A stretch of 30,820 bases of DNA from Candidatus Subteraquimicrobium carltonvillense (GTDB taxonomy: Bacteria > Actinomycetota > Aquicultoria > Subteraquimicrobiales > Subteraquimicrobiaceae). The notes under the pieces were generated by a model. The model made no database searches. It had not been told where the DNA came from and saw only the letters and a list, made by a program, of their open reading frames with translations. The stretch's first letter is position 1. Each line of letters begins with the position of its first letter. The DNA is taken from NCBI GenBank assembly GCA_002339355.1, contig DDKQ01000067.1:8645-39464 (forward strand), written 5' to 3'. Made by a program: the position numbers and the translations under genes. Positions 8,855 to 16,430 of the stretch are shown here, piece by piece.

Positions 8855-9451
8855 TTAATCAGCTTTATCTCCGAGATATCCTTCCAGTTTTAAAAGCTCC
8901 TTCTTCCACCAAACTCCCGCGCTAAATCCACCCAATTCACCATCGCTCTTTACAACCCTGTGACAAGGTACGACTATGGGTATGGGATTTCTGCCCAAAG
9001 CTTTGCCTATAGCTCTATAAGCCCTGGGTTTAGCAAGGACCTCAGCTACCCATTTGTAAGTTCTGGTCTCCCCATAGGGGATTGTGCACACAGTTTGAAA
9101 AACTTCTCCCTCAAAAGGAGAAAAATCCACCAAATCCAGAGTTTGGTTGAATTTTACCTTTTCTCCCCGAAAATAAGAAGAAAGGATTTTTGCCAAGGAA
9201 GTATTTTTATTATTATCGCAGGTAGCCGTGGGAAATCTTCTTAAAACTTCCCTTTGAATCTCCTCCTCACATTTGGTGGGAAGGATGAGACCCGCCAGAC
9301 CACAATCACTGAAGATCAGCGCCCCAAGGCCATATCCAGTATGGTAGTAAGTGAATTTGTAAGGTCGATGGCCATGCCTGCCGGCAGGCCCGCCTCCCGG
9401 ACGGGCAGGCAGGTCGATGGTCGATAGTCGATAGTCGTAATTATCAGCCAA
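8855..9451 (-). CDS. ogt: Methylated-DNA--protein-cysteine methyltransferase
   Basis: Repairs O6-alkylguanine by moving the alkyl group to its own Cys. The C-terminal domain is complete: FQTVCTIPYGETRTYKWVAE, then IPIVVPCHRVVKSDGELGGF with the acceptor Cys in PCHRV. The frame is open far into uvrC. No ATG or GTG precedes the conserved domain closely; a TTG at 9449-9451, 6 bp after GGGGAG and overlapping the uvrC stop region, gives 198 residues. With that start, the first ~30 residues (including DLPARPGGGPAGRHGHRP) are encoded by a palindromic repeat, so either the repeat is translated or the gene has lost its native start. Coupling to uvrC makes a DNA-repair pair. Confidence 0.85.
   Translation of the reverse strand: MADNYDYRLSTIDLPARPGGGPAGRHGHRPYKFTYYHTGYGLGALIFSDCGLAGLILPTKCEEEIQREVLRRFPTATCDNNKNTSLAKILSSYFRGEKVKFNQTLDLVDFSPFEGEVFQTVCTIPYGETRTYKWVAEVLAKPRAYRAIGKALGRNPIPIVVPCHRVVKSDGELGGFSAGVWWKKELLKLEGYLGDKAD
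9362..9441. repeat. GC-rich palindromic element flanked by 10-bp direct repeats, with GTCGATA heptamers
   Basis: A GC-rich palindromic core (9376-9413; GCCTGCCGGCAGGC then CGGACGGGCAGGCAGG) sits between perfect direct copies of AGGTCGATGG (9362-9371 and 9411-9420), like an insertion with target duplication. Next to it are tandem GTCGATA/GTCGATG heptamers (9414-9437). A related core is found inside uvrA at 18895-18942. Confidence 0.65.
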
Positions 9452-11294
9452 TGCTTTTCTCCCCGCGGTGCAAGTATTCAAAAACACATTGAGCAACTTT
9501 GGAGGGAAGCTTGGGTACTGTTTTGAGTTCCTCAAGACTGGCCTTGTAGATGGCCTCCGGCGAGCCAAAGTATTCTAAAAGGAGCTTCTTCCGTTTCTCC
9601 CCAACCCCTGGAATTCGATCGAAGATCGATTTGACCATTGCTTTCTCTCTTAAGCTTCGGTGGTAACTGAGAGCAAATCGATGGGCTTCGTCCCTGATTC
9701 TTTGAATGAGTCGAAGACTTAAGGAAAATGCCGGCAAGGAGATTGGTTCCGGCCGATTCGGAAGATAAATTTCCTCCTCCCTCTTAGCAAGGGCAATCAC
9801 TGGGATATCCTCGATGCCCAGCTCGGTCAAGGATTTTAGAGCAGCCGAAAGTTGTGGCTTCCCACCATCGACGATGACCAGATCCGGTTTGATGCCAAAT
9901 CTTCCTTCCTTCTTCTCCAAATACCTTGCAAATCTACGTTTTATGATCTCTGCCATCATGGCAAAATCATCCTGACCAGTGACCCACTTTATCTTAAACT
10001 TTCTGTAATCCTTGTTCTTTGGCCTCCCATTTTCAAAGACCACCATCGACCCTACGGACTGGCGACCTCGTATGGTTGAAATGTCAAAGCACTCTATCCT
10101 GTAGGGAAACTCCGATAGGTCGAGTTGCTCTTTGAGCTCGGCAAGAGCCTTTAAGGCTCTCTCCTTCTCCAGGCTTGTTTTGATCTTAAGGAGCTCAAAG
10201 GCATGGCGAGCGTTGTCGATGGCCAGCGCCACCAAGCTCCTTTTCTCGCCTCTTCGGGGAACCTTGATCTCCACCTTCTTACCCCGTTTCTCGGTGAGCC
10301 ATTCCTCGATCAACTCCGCATCCTCTATTTCATCCTGCAATAGTATGTATCGTGGGACAAAAGTTGTCGTCAGGTAAAATTGCTTAACAAATGAGGTCAA
10401 AAGGTTCCCTTCACTTACGTGTTCATCCTTCTCCAAGATGAAACTCTCACTTCCGATGAGCTTTCCTCCCCTAATGAAAAAAACCTCAACGCAAGCAACA
10501 TCCTCTTGCGCAAAAACTGCAATGACATCTTTATCCTCCTTGCTGGAGGAAATGATCCTCTGCCTCTCTAAAACGTGTTGAGCTGCTCGAATTCTATTTC
10601 TAAGCCTAGCTGCTTTCTCGAATTCGAGCTTTTCCGCAGCTTCCTTCATCTCCCTCTGGAGTTGCTTTATGACCTGTTCCTGCCTGCCCTCCAAAAACAG
10701 GCAAATTTGATCGATCATCTTTCGATACTCTTCTTTGCTCACCTTTCCGGTGCATGGACCAAGACATCTCTTGATGTGGTAGTTAAGGCAGGGCGAACCG
10801 CTCGACTTACCCGGTTCTTTCCCTTTACACACCCGAACCGGGAAAATGCGCCGTAATGTATCCAAAGTGTCCCTGATGGCATGGGCTTTCGTATAAGGAC
10901 CGAAGTATCTCGCCCCCTCTACCCCCAACTTTCTAGTCACCATAACTCTGGGGAATGCATCATTTAAGGTAATTGCGAGGCATGGATAGCTTTTATCGTC
11001 CCTGAGGTTTATGTTGAAACTAGGTCGATACCTCTTTATCAAATTGCACTCGAGGATGAGGGCTTCTACCTCACTGTCGGTAACATAGATATCAAAATCG
11101 GCGATTCTGTCCACCATGGCCTGGGTCTTTGGGGAATAGGTGTGGATCTTCTGAAAATATGAACGCATCCTCTTGCGTAGGGAACGTCCTTTGCCGATGT
11201 ACAGCACTTTTCCCTGGGCATCCTTGAAGACATAGACACCGGGCTTATCCGGTACTATCTTCATTTGCTCCAAAAGAGCTTTTTGGGAGGTCAT
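9444..11294 (-). CDS. uvrC: Excinuclease ABC subunit C
   Basis: UvrC makes both incisions in nucleotide excision repair after UvrA/UvrB find the lesion. The 616-residue protein has an N-terminal GIY-YIG nuclease (PDKPGVYVF, VLYIGKGRSLRKR), a Cys cluster (CLNYHIKRCLGPC), a UVR motif that binds UvrB (KEAAEKLEFEKAARLRNRI), an RNase H-like nuclease (IECFDISTIRGRQSVGSMVVF, LVIVDGGKPQLSAA) and a C-terminal helix-hairpin-helix (FDRIPGVGEKRKKLLLEYFG). The frame opens 28 codons earlier but ATG at 11294 gives the family start MTSQKALLEQ. There is no Shine-Dalgarno upstream; a TATAAT lies only 9 nt before ATG, so the mRNA may be nearly leaderless. Its usual neighbour uvrA is separated from it by the accessory block. 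Confidence 0.96.
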   Translation of the reverse strand: MTSQKALLEQMKIVPDKPGVYVFKDAQGKVLYIGKGRSLRKRMRSYFQKIHTYSPKTQAMVDRIADFDIYVTDSEVEALILECNLIKRYRPSFNINLRDDKSYPCLAITLNDAFPRVMVTRKLGVEGARYFGPYTKAHAIRDTLDTLRRIFPVRVCKGKEPGKSSGSPCLNYHIKRCLGPCTGKVSKEEYRKMIDQICLFLEGRQEQVIKQLQREMKEAAEKLEFEKAARLRNRIRAAQHVLERQRIISSSKEDKDVIAVFAQEDVACVEVFFIRGGKLIGSESFILEKDEHVSEGNLLTSFVKQFYLTTTFVPRYILLQDEIEDAELIEEWLTEKRGKKVEIKVPRRGEKRSLVALAIDNARHAFELLKIKTSLEKERALKALAELKEQLDLSEFPYRIECFDISTIRGRQSVGSMVVFENGRPKNKDYRKFKIKWVTGQDDFAMMAEIIKRRFARYLEKKEGRFGIKPDLVIVDGGKPQLSAALKSLTELGIEDIPVIALAKREEEIYLPNRPEPISLPAFSLSLRLIQRIRDEAHRFALSYHRSLREKAMVKSIFDRIPGVGEKRKKLLLEYFGSPEAIYKASLEELKTVPKLPSKVAQCVFEYLHRGEKSIG

Positions 11295-11303
11295 TCTGAA
11301 AAA

Positions 11304-11309
11304 ATTATA
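11304..11309 (-). promoter_or_regulatory. -10 box (TATAAT) directly before uvrC
   Basis: A perfect TATAAT ends 9 nt before the uvrC ATG, which would put the transcription start within a few bases of the start codon. The -35 region is poor (TTCAAC-like). No ribosome binding site is visible in between. Confidence 0.5.
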
Positions 11310-11322
11310 GCACAGGAGGGTG

Positions 11323-11562
11323 TTAAATGTTGAAGGATTCGAGGTTAGAGGTTCTAAACCTATATTTCCTGGGACCAAGCTTCACCAGCTTGCCTTCCTT
11401 CTTCCACCGCTCAAGCCGAGCCCTATCGAACTCGAGAAGCAGCTTCCTCTCTTCCTCATCCCTCATTCTTGAAGAAGCTTCCCTCTTCAAACCCAGTTTT
11501 GCTCGCTTGACAACGAAATCTGCTCTCCTCTTTAGATAATCCGCATACCTAACCTTTCTCAT
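11323..11562 (-). CDS. Small basic protein of unknown function, partner of the upstream nucleotidyltransferase gene
   Basis: I do not recognise a family. The 79-residue product is very rich in Lys, Arg and Glu (RRADFVVKRAKLGLKRE, MRDEEERKLLLEFDRARLER) and should be mostly helical; the C-terminus (KLVKLGPRKYRFR) could be a small beta unit. Its ATG lies 14 bp inside the end of the nucleotidyltransferase gene, so the two are translationally coupled. That arrangement suggests a two-gene module, with this as the possible antitoxin, toxin or nucleic-acid-binding partner. The overlap and plausible composition support a real gene. Confidence 0.6.
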   Translation of the reverse strand: MRKVRYADYLKRRADFVVKRAKLGLKREASSRMRDEEERKLLLEFDRARLERWKKEGKLVKLGPRKYRFRTSNLESFNI

Positions 11563-12280
11563 CTATCACCAAATCCTTCTTAATTTCCAAAAGAGCTTCA
11601 GAAGTTTTTTCTTCTTCGGACCTTTTCTCAAGATAATCCCAATCAATCTCTCCTAGATGTAGAGCGACTAACTCCTCAGCCCAGCGCTTATCATCTAAAG
11701 ATTTCCAATGAATATAAGCATTTAACCTATCAATTATCAAATCTTCGATCCCGATTATATACACCTTCAAATCATCTATTTCCACCTCAGAGACTCTTTC
11801 ATATGCTTCCTCTTCCAAAGAGCTAGATGGAGCTTCAATGAAAATATCCAGCTCTTCACTTATCCAATGTCTCCCCTCTTTTCTAAAATTCCATTTTCTT
11901 AACACCTCATCTACTGGTTCACTTGGAGCAACTATGTCAATATCACCAGTCGAATAACCTCCCGCTGTGTAAAATTCCACTGCATTCCCGCCCACAACTA
12001 TGGGTCTAACGTCTTGGGATTCTAAAGCTCTTGTTAGCAATCCCACAAAAAGTAGCCTTTTGGTCAAGGGGTCTTTTGTTTCTTTTACCTTATCCAAGCC
12101 TATTTTAGGCAACATCTGTGACTTCTTCTCTAACCACTCCTCGATTTGATCTTGCCTGAATCTAAACTGTCCACCTAATTTGAGGTAAGGGATTCTACCA
12201 CCTTTAATCATCTTGTAGGCTGTTCGCTCACTAAGCCCCAGATATTCAGCTATCTCTTTTACACTCATGAGCTTTGGCAT
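11549..12280 (-). CDS. Excisionase-type HTH domain fused to a nucleotidyltransferase-like (DUF6036-like) domain
   Basis: Residues ~5-50 form a MerR/excisionase-type helix-turn-helix (MSVKEIAEYLGLSERTAYKM, IPYLKLGGQFRFRQDQIEEW). Residues ~75-230 look like a minimal nucleotidyltransferase of the AbiEii/DUF6036 kind: VVGGNAVEFYTAGGYSTGDIDIV supplies the Gly-rich motif and the two catalytic Asp of DID, followed by YIIGIEDLIIDRLNAYIHW and KRWAEELVAL. Such domains occur in type II/IV toxin-antitoxin and abortive-infection systems; the fused DNA-binding domain suggests that the protein also represses its own promoter. TTG at 12283, ATG at 12280 and ATG at 12265 are all possible starts; 12280 has the better-placed GGTGAT. 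A palindrome overlaps the ribosome binding site. Confidence 0.75.
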   Translation of the reverse strand: MPKLMSVKEIAEYLGLSERTAYKMIKGGRIPYLKLGGQFRFRQDQIEEWLEKKSQMLPKIGLDKVKETKDPLTKRLLFVGLLTRALESQDVRPIVVGGNAVEFYTAGGYSTGDIDIVAPSEPVDEVLRKWNFRKEGRHWISEELDIFIEAPSSSLEEEAYERVSEVEIDDLKVYIIGIEDLIIDRLNAYIHWKSLDDKRWAEELVALHLGEIDWDYLEKRSEEEKTSEALLEIKKDLVIDEKG

Positions 12281-12287
12281 CAAAAAA

Positions 12288-12309
12288 TCACCAATATTAT
12301 TATCGGTGA
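12288..12309. promoter_or_regulatory. Candidate operator palindrome before the HTH-nucleotidyltransferase gene
   Basis: TCACC (12288-12292) and GGTGA (12305-12309) bracket an AT-rich core that is itself nearly symmetrical (18 of 22 positions match the reverse complement). It lies 8 bp before the gene and overlaps its ribosome binding site, well placed for binding by the encoded HTH domain. AATATTCAAGAAATATCAAG direct repeats follow at 12309-12328. Confidence 0.45.
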
Positions 12310-12597
12310 ATATTCAAGAAATATCAAGAAAAATTGTGAAATTTTAAGAAAGAGCCCGTATGGATGTTTGGTGCAGATTGTTTCTGCAACCTTTTTAGAA
12401 AGACAAGTCAGATTGTTATGTCAAAGAGCAGATTAGATTCAAAAGCTAAAATGAAAGAGGAGTCTATGAAGGCAGTTAAAGCCAATGGATTTCTATTGCC
12501 TATTGACAAGGTCGCTCTCAATGGATGTTATACGCACGTGCCGTGCCGATATCTCAACTTTTTCCATGTTCAAGGTTGTATTAATAACGGACATTTT
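12310..12597. other. 288-bp spacer without a recognised gene; holds one R'-like copy of an inverted repeat
   Basis: AT-rich spacer between the toxin-antitoxin-like pair and the decayed operon. Plus-strand open frames here run into the end of the DUF6339-like gene and look like no known protein. At 12527-12548 it carries GTTATACGCA, CG, TGCCGTGCCG, which matches, inverted, 15052-15072 beside the attC-like site. Confidence 0.4.
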
Positions 12598-13325
12598 TCA
12601 CAATCGTGCTCCTGCCAGTTTCCAGCCGTTAAATTCCTGTGGTATAAGGTCAATAATTTGCTCGGGGGTTATTGAATACACATCATAGGTGAATTCCAAC
12701 TGCTGAAACACTTTTATAAATCGGCGTACGCTACCCTCAACACTCTTGAGGTAGCTCTTAGTTTAGGTTTTCCTTGACTTTCATCAAAGTATAAACGATA
12801 TATTGCTTCAACAATATTTCTGTGGGAAATAAGAAACTGATTTGCCGCCACTCGCTCGGTAAAGTCGTTAATTTCCCAAGGAGAATTATAAAGAAACAAC
12901 ATCGAAATTGGTAATCCGTGAAAAGAATAAATGATGTAAGAAGGTGCCACCAAGTGTATGTAATACCTCCGATAATTAGAAGGTGTGGTACAAATATAAT
13001 GCTCTTCTCTTTTTAGTATATTCCTACGTGCATTTGTTAATTGTTCAAACCATAAATACGTAAGCCATGTCCATGAACCGTTATTTCTCAGAATGTCTTC
13101 ACGTCTTATACCAGCTGCTCCGAAACAGTTATCAAGATATTCCGCGAGCTCTAGCTTTGACCTGAATGTTCTTGTTTCATCAATCATTATCTGTGGTGAA
13201 AATTCCGAGGAAAACTGATCACTGTTTAAATCCGGTCGTATGGTGGAAGGATTACTTCTGACCTGGAGAATGTATGTCCTGAATTGATTTTCTCCCTCTG
13301 GTAGCATAACTCTTATTGGAATCAT
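12598..13325 (-). pseudogene. DUF6339-like protein, frameshifted near its 3' end
   Basis: The open frame stops at 12714, but the adjacent frame carries a fitting C-terminus (SYLKSVEGSVRRFIKVFQQL, EFTYDVYSITPEQIIDLIP, GWKLAGARL) ending in TGA at 12598-12600. Restoring one A in the CTAAAACTAAG run near 12762-12764 joins them into ~242 residues. Visible features are LELAEYLDNCF, NNGSWTWLTYLWFEQLT, RRYYIHLVAPSYIIYSFHG and the terminal FTYDVY, the pattern I remember for DUF6339, a family found beside GHKL ATPases, Z1-type nucleases and methyltransferases in restriction-like defence loci. That family name is from memory and unverified; biochemical function is unknown. The ATG overlaps the stop of the preceding gene (ATGA). 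Confidence 0.65.
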
Positions 13326-14092
13326 GGTGTTTCCTCCAGTTTACGGACATACTCCTCAAACTTATTAGCGTGCTTATTAGTGAATGTCGTAACAACATCA
13401 TCTATCCACCTTAGAGTTTCATCCTTCTCATAATTATCATCAGGATTTAAAGTCTACGGTGGTTCTACCCCCTGAATTCTGGAGAACATCAGCCAGTTGC
13501 TATGCCAGTCAATCGATGGATCAGTTACAGAAGTGACCTTATCGACAAACACCATATGATACAGGATATCTCTTATAACCGCGGGGTAAACATAAATTAA
13601 GAATTGTGCATCCTGCTTTGCTATATTCTGGATATTTGGAATTTTACCGTTTATACAGAGAATAGGTGATCCTTCATCTCCTTCATATTCAATACGCCAT
13701 ATCTCGTTACCAATATCCTTAAATTCCACGGGTAGAATTGTTTTCTCGGGCGGCTCTTCGGGAGCAATTCCGTCTGCCTGAGCAAGTATTTTACCATCAA
13801 GTGGGTTCACAGCAAGAATTCTAAATTTTAAATTTTCGGGATAAGCCATATCGGTAAGATTGGGGGATGGAGGATAAACTCTGTTGCCAGCCGTTCCGAA
13901 CTCAACTCGTTTCAGTTCGGTTCTGTAATATGCTTCAACATAAATCTTTGCGTCGCCAGGTATGCCTAGATCATCGAGATCCAGTCTGCCAAGGTAAAAT
14001 GAAACAACAGAACCATTTTGCCTGATGAGGGTAATAGAAACCTGTTTTCTTTTAATTTTTTTTCTGCCTGTATAGTTAATCCTACGCTTCAT
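13322..14092 (-). pseudogene. Unknown ~256-residue protein of the accessory operon, interrupted by an in-frame TAG
   Basis: The frame reads MKRRINYTGRKKIKRKQVSI and continues as a beta-rich protein (VSITLIRQNGSVVSFYLGRL; IWRIEYEGDEGSPILCINGK) to an amber TAG at 13454-13456, codon 213. The same frame then runs on 43 more sense codons (TLNPDDNYEKDETLRWIDDV, KHANKFEEYVRKLEETP) and ends in a TGA at 13322-13324 that overlaps the next ATG as ATGA. That overlap is strong evidence that the longer frame was the original gene. The 5' end also overlaps the preceding stop as ATGA. I recognise no domain. It probably worked with the ATPase and the DUF6339-like protein. Confidence 0.65.
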
Positions 14093-14840
14093 AATCTTTC
14101 CTCTTTTATATACACCACAAGGTCACGCTTAGGATCAAACCCGGTGGCCTCAAGCCTGAGGTTCTGTCCTGTCACTTCGAGTTCCAATTTATTTAAACTT
14201 TTATTCAATATATTGCAACCCTGTGTTGTGATAGTTATGGAACTGCTTCCAACATTAAAATCAAATTTTTCATACATAGAAAATGGGTTACCCCTCCGTG
14301 TATCATAGGCTATTCTCGAGTTTTAAGAAGCGCCTTTCCCATCAGTAATTTTCTCCCGTCATCTCTTACAGTCAATCCCCAGAAGGTTTTGATTTTTGAA
14401 ACAATATGGAAGGTTGTTTTTCCCAGCCCCCATCTTCCTGCCTGCTGACCCGCCTTCTCAGAGATTCCTTCACGCCACCAGAAGTTGTAAAAATTATCTC
14501 TCCCGGCGTCGGATGCAAAAGACCCATCCAGACCAGTAGTCCCGGAATCTGCGAGTACGAGACAGGGAATCTCCGCCGGATATTCCTCACCACCTAACAA
14601 TCCGCATGCTATCAGATGCTGTTTCAAAGTATTGTCCAGAAATTGTGCAACATCCCTTTTTGAAACACTTTGAAAGGAAATTTTCACTTCAATCGTTCCC
14701 TGATTTTTTATGGCATCCAATGAATTCTGAATAAATTCACGAACCACAGCCTCTGGAGGGCTGGTGAGTCTGAAAAACTCTGTCTCGCGAGGATTTCTTT
14801 CCGAAGTGCCCGGTTCTATAGTTTTAAAGTGCCACATCAT
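14089..14840 (-). pseudogene. GHKL-type ATPase, internally deleted or frameshifted
   Basis: The first 176 residues (to 14310) are an Hsp90/MutL-like ATP-binding domain: VREFIQNSLDA (the Asn/Asp box), VLADSGTTGLDG (the DxGxxG box) and GRWGLGKTTFHI (the Gly-rich lid). The frame stops after GKALLKTRE. A second frame opens across the stop (SRIAYDTRRGNPFSMYEKFD) and ends GFDPKRDLVVYIKEERL at 14089, which looks like the C-terminus of the same kind of protein. GHKL proteins normally need a long middle/transducer region, so I infer an internal deletion joining both ends out of frame. TAATGATG and GGGGGAGG couple it to the preceding gene; start may be 14840 or 14837. The intact protein would be the ATP-driven core of the operon, probably a MutL-like defence ATPase. 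Confidence 0.7.
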
Positions 14841-15028
14841 TACCTCCCCCTTTTTGAACTCTTCCGTTTCGTTCCATCCTTTTGGTTCACATCGTTCTGA
14901 GCAGCGTGAGATATTGTTGTATGTGTGCGATATCCATCAGCAATTGCCTTCACATCCTCGGGCCAGTTGCAGACGGCTCTGCGCAGTTCAACCCCTTTGA
15001 GGTAGCTATCAATCAATCTTTCTGACAT
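14840..15028 (-). CDS. 62-residue protein opening the accessory operon
   Basis: Unknown family. ATG at 15028 follows AAAGGAGAGA at good spacing. The open frame reaches back to 15166, but that part lies inside the attC-like hairpin and is not coding. The product (MSERLIDSYLKGVELRRAVC ... NQKDGTKRKSSKRGR) has a helical first half and a basic tail. Its TAA overlaps the ATPase ATG (TAATG), so it is the first gene of the coupled operon and starts about 40 nt past the attC-like site. Confidence 0.6.
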   Translation of the reverse strand: MSERLIDSYLKGVELRRAVCNWPEDVKAIADGYRTHTTISHAAQNDVNQKDGTKRKSSKRGR

Positions 15029-15063
15029 AATTCTCTCCTTTGTAATTATTACGGCACGGCATT

Positions 15064-15148
15064 GCGTATAACGGGATCGGTGTAAAAGAAGTTCGGCGAA
15101 GCCGAATTTGGACGGAGCGAAGTGCAGTCTTTTACACCGTGTTAGGCG
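15064..15148 (-). repeat. attC-like folded recombination site
   Basis: In minus-strand sense it runs GCCTAAC (R''-like; 15147-15141), GGTGTAAAAGA (15138-15128), a central TTCGGC-TTC-GCCGAA hairpin (15106-15092), TCTTTTACACC (15089-15079), and GTTATAC (R'-like; 15072-15066). The 11-bp arms are perfectly complementary, there is an unpaired asymmetric middle, and the ends fit the RYYYAAC/GTTRRRY layout of integron attC sites with one mismatch each. It lies 58 bp past the stop of the 399-residue gene, where a cassette's attC should be. Confidence 0.65.
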
Positions 15149-15205
15149 ACGTTGTTTTGTTTTCATTGGTTAATATGCTTTGAATCTATTTCTCTTTTCT
15201 TTGTA

Positions 15206-16405
15206 TCATCTCCGACTTTGTACAATACGCCCAGGCTTGGACGTAGCCAATTCACGTAAATGCCCTGTAGTCAATTTCAATGCTTGAGCAGCTCTTTTAC
15301 CCCATGGCTTTGACATTCCTGAAATCCAAGCACCCACTCCTATTACTCCTCCTGCTAATGCTCCCCAAGGGAAGACTATCCACAATCCTAATAAACTCGT
15401 AACTAAAGTAGCGCCTGACATCATGGCCCATTCGAGTTGATTTTCTAGTGAGCGTGGGTATACTCGTATTTGTAGTTTCTTAGCTGTTTTTATCGCTAGC
15501 TCTAGAGCTTTTTCTTGCCTAAGTTCTGGATTAACTATTTCCGGGATTACATTTTGGCAATAGGCTTCCTGAGTTGCCCGGATGTTTTCGGTCCAACTAA
15601 GAATCCTGTCTTTAGGCTTTTGTTCTTTCATTGCACTATTAGCTATGATTTGAGCTAAATATTCTACAGCCTCAGGAATTCTGTACCCAGTGCCTTTCGA
15701 TAGAGGTATAAGTATATGTTGCCTGATGGGGTGATGCATAATTTGCCATTGCATCTGACTCGCTATAAAATCGTGAAATCTCCCACGGAGAATAGCAGCT
15801 GCCATAAATGCATCCCTTGCTAACTCAAAATCAGTATCAAGACCCTGACCCCGTGACCAATTCTTAACTTGCTGTAAGTCTGTAGTCTTTGTCCAAAGGG
15901 TTCTCAGATCGTTTGATTGAACTTTAAGGACAAGGGCTAATTCATCTATCATCTCGGCATTGAAAAGGCCATTTAACCGGTAGGAGTGATCTACCCATGC
16001 ATGCTCGATGGCCCATTGTTCCCAATGGGGGTAACCCTTTTCTCGCTTGGTTTCTGTTATAGCGCCTTTTGCGTCTTCAACATTGTGGAGTAACCAATCC
16101 TTGAAAACCTTTTTGGCTGATTCCTGAATCCTAATATCTATTCGAGTATCTTCAACAATTCTTCCCAGTTGTTTGCAAGTTAGGTCATAACAAGTATATA
16201 ACGTGCTACGTGCTGCTTCTAATCTTCCAAAAGGTGGCACTGATGGCCCTGGCGCTATTCTGAGGAGGCGATGGAGAAAGAGCACCTCTGTTACTTCAGT
16301 AATACTCTTCCATTCCCATTCACCCCATTCTTTACAGCTCTTATGGCAGGTGAGGGCGCTGATTACATTCATGATGGAAGCAGAATCTATGAAGCCGTAG
16401 CTCAT
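15206..16405 (-). CDS. Hypothetical 399-residue protein in a cassette-like unit, C-terminal membrane hairpin
   Basis: I recognise no family. The first ~310 residues are mainly helical and Trp/His-rich (WGEWEWKSITEVTEVLFLHR; HWEQWAIEHAWVDHSYRLNG). Residues ~328-368 form two membrane-spanning stretches separated by a short turn (SGATLVTSLLGLWIVFPWG and ALAGGVIGVGAWISG), and the end is basic (KPWGKRAAQALKL). ATG at 16405 has GAGAGGA before it. It is the only gene between two attC-like sites, starting ~30 nt after one and ending 58 bp before the other, as in a mobile gene cassette. It is intact, unlike the operon next to it. A membrane-linked effector is possible but not shown. Confidence 0.65.
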   Translation of the reverse strand: MSYGFIDSASIMNVISALTCHKSCKEWGEWEWKSITEVTEVLFLHRLLRIAPGPSVPPFGRLEAARSTLYTCYDLTCKQLGRIVEDTRIDIRIQESAKKVFKDWLLHNVEDAKGAITETKREKGYPHWEQWAIEHAWVDHSYRLNGLFNAEMIDELALVLKVQSNDLRTLWTKTTDLQQVKNWSRGQGLDTDFELARDAFMAAAILRGRFHDFIASQMQWQIMHHPIRQHILIPLSKGTGYRIPEAVEYLAQIIANSAMKEQKPKDRILSWTENIRATQEAYCQNVIPEIVNPELRQEKALELAIKTAKKLQIRVYPRSLENQLEWAMMSGATLVTSLLGLWIVFPWGALAGGVIGVGAWISGMSKPWGKRAAQALKLTTGHLRELATSKPGRIVQSRR

Positions 16406-16430
16406 TCTTAATCCTCTCTAAAACAATGTC

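Noticed and set aside
9360..9440. CRISPR or direct-repeat array
   Set aside because: The GTCGATA units are 7 bp and contiguous, without spacers of CRISPR size.
12364..12675. Plus-strand open frame of 103 residues
   Set aside because: It overlaps the antisense of the restored C-terminus of the DUF6339-like gene, has no good ribosome binding site and shows no recognisable protein pattern.
15029..15166. N-terminal extension of the 62-residue protein to 108 residues
   Set aside because: The extension lies within the attC-like hairpin; the ATG at 15028 has a strong ribosome binding site.
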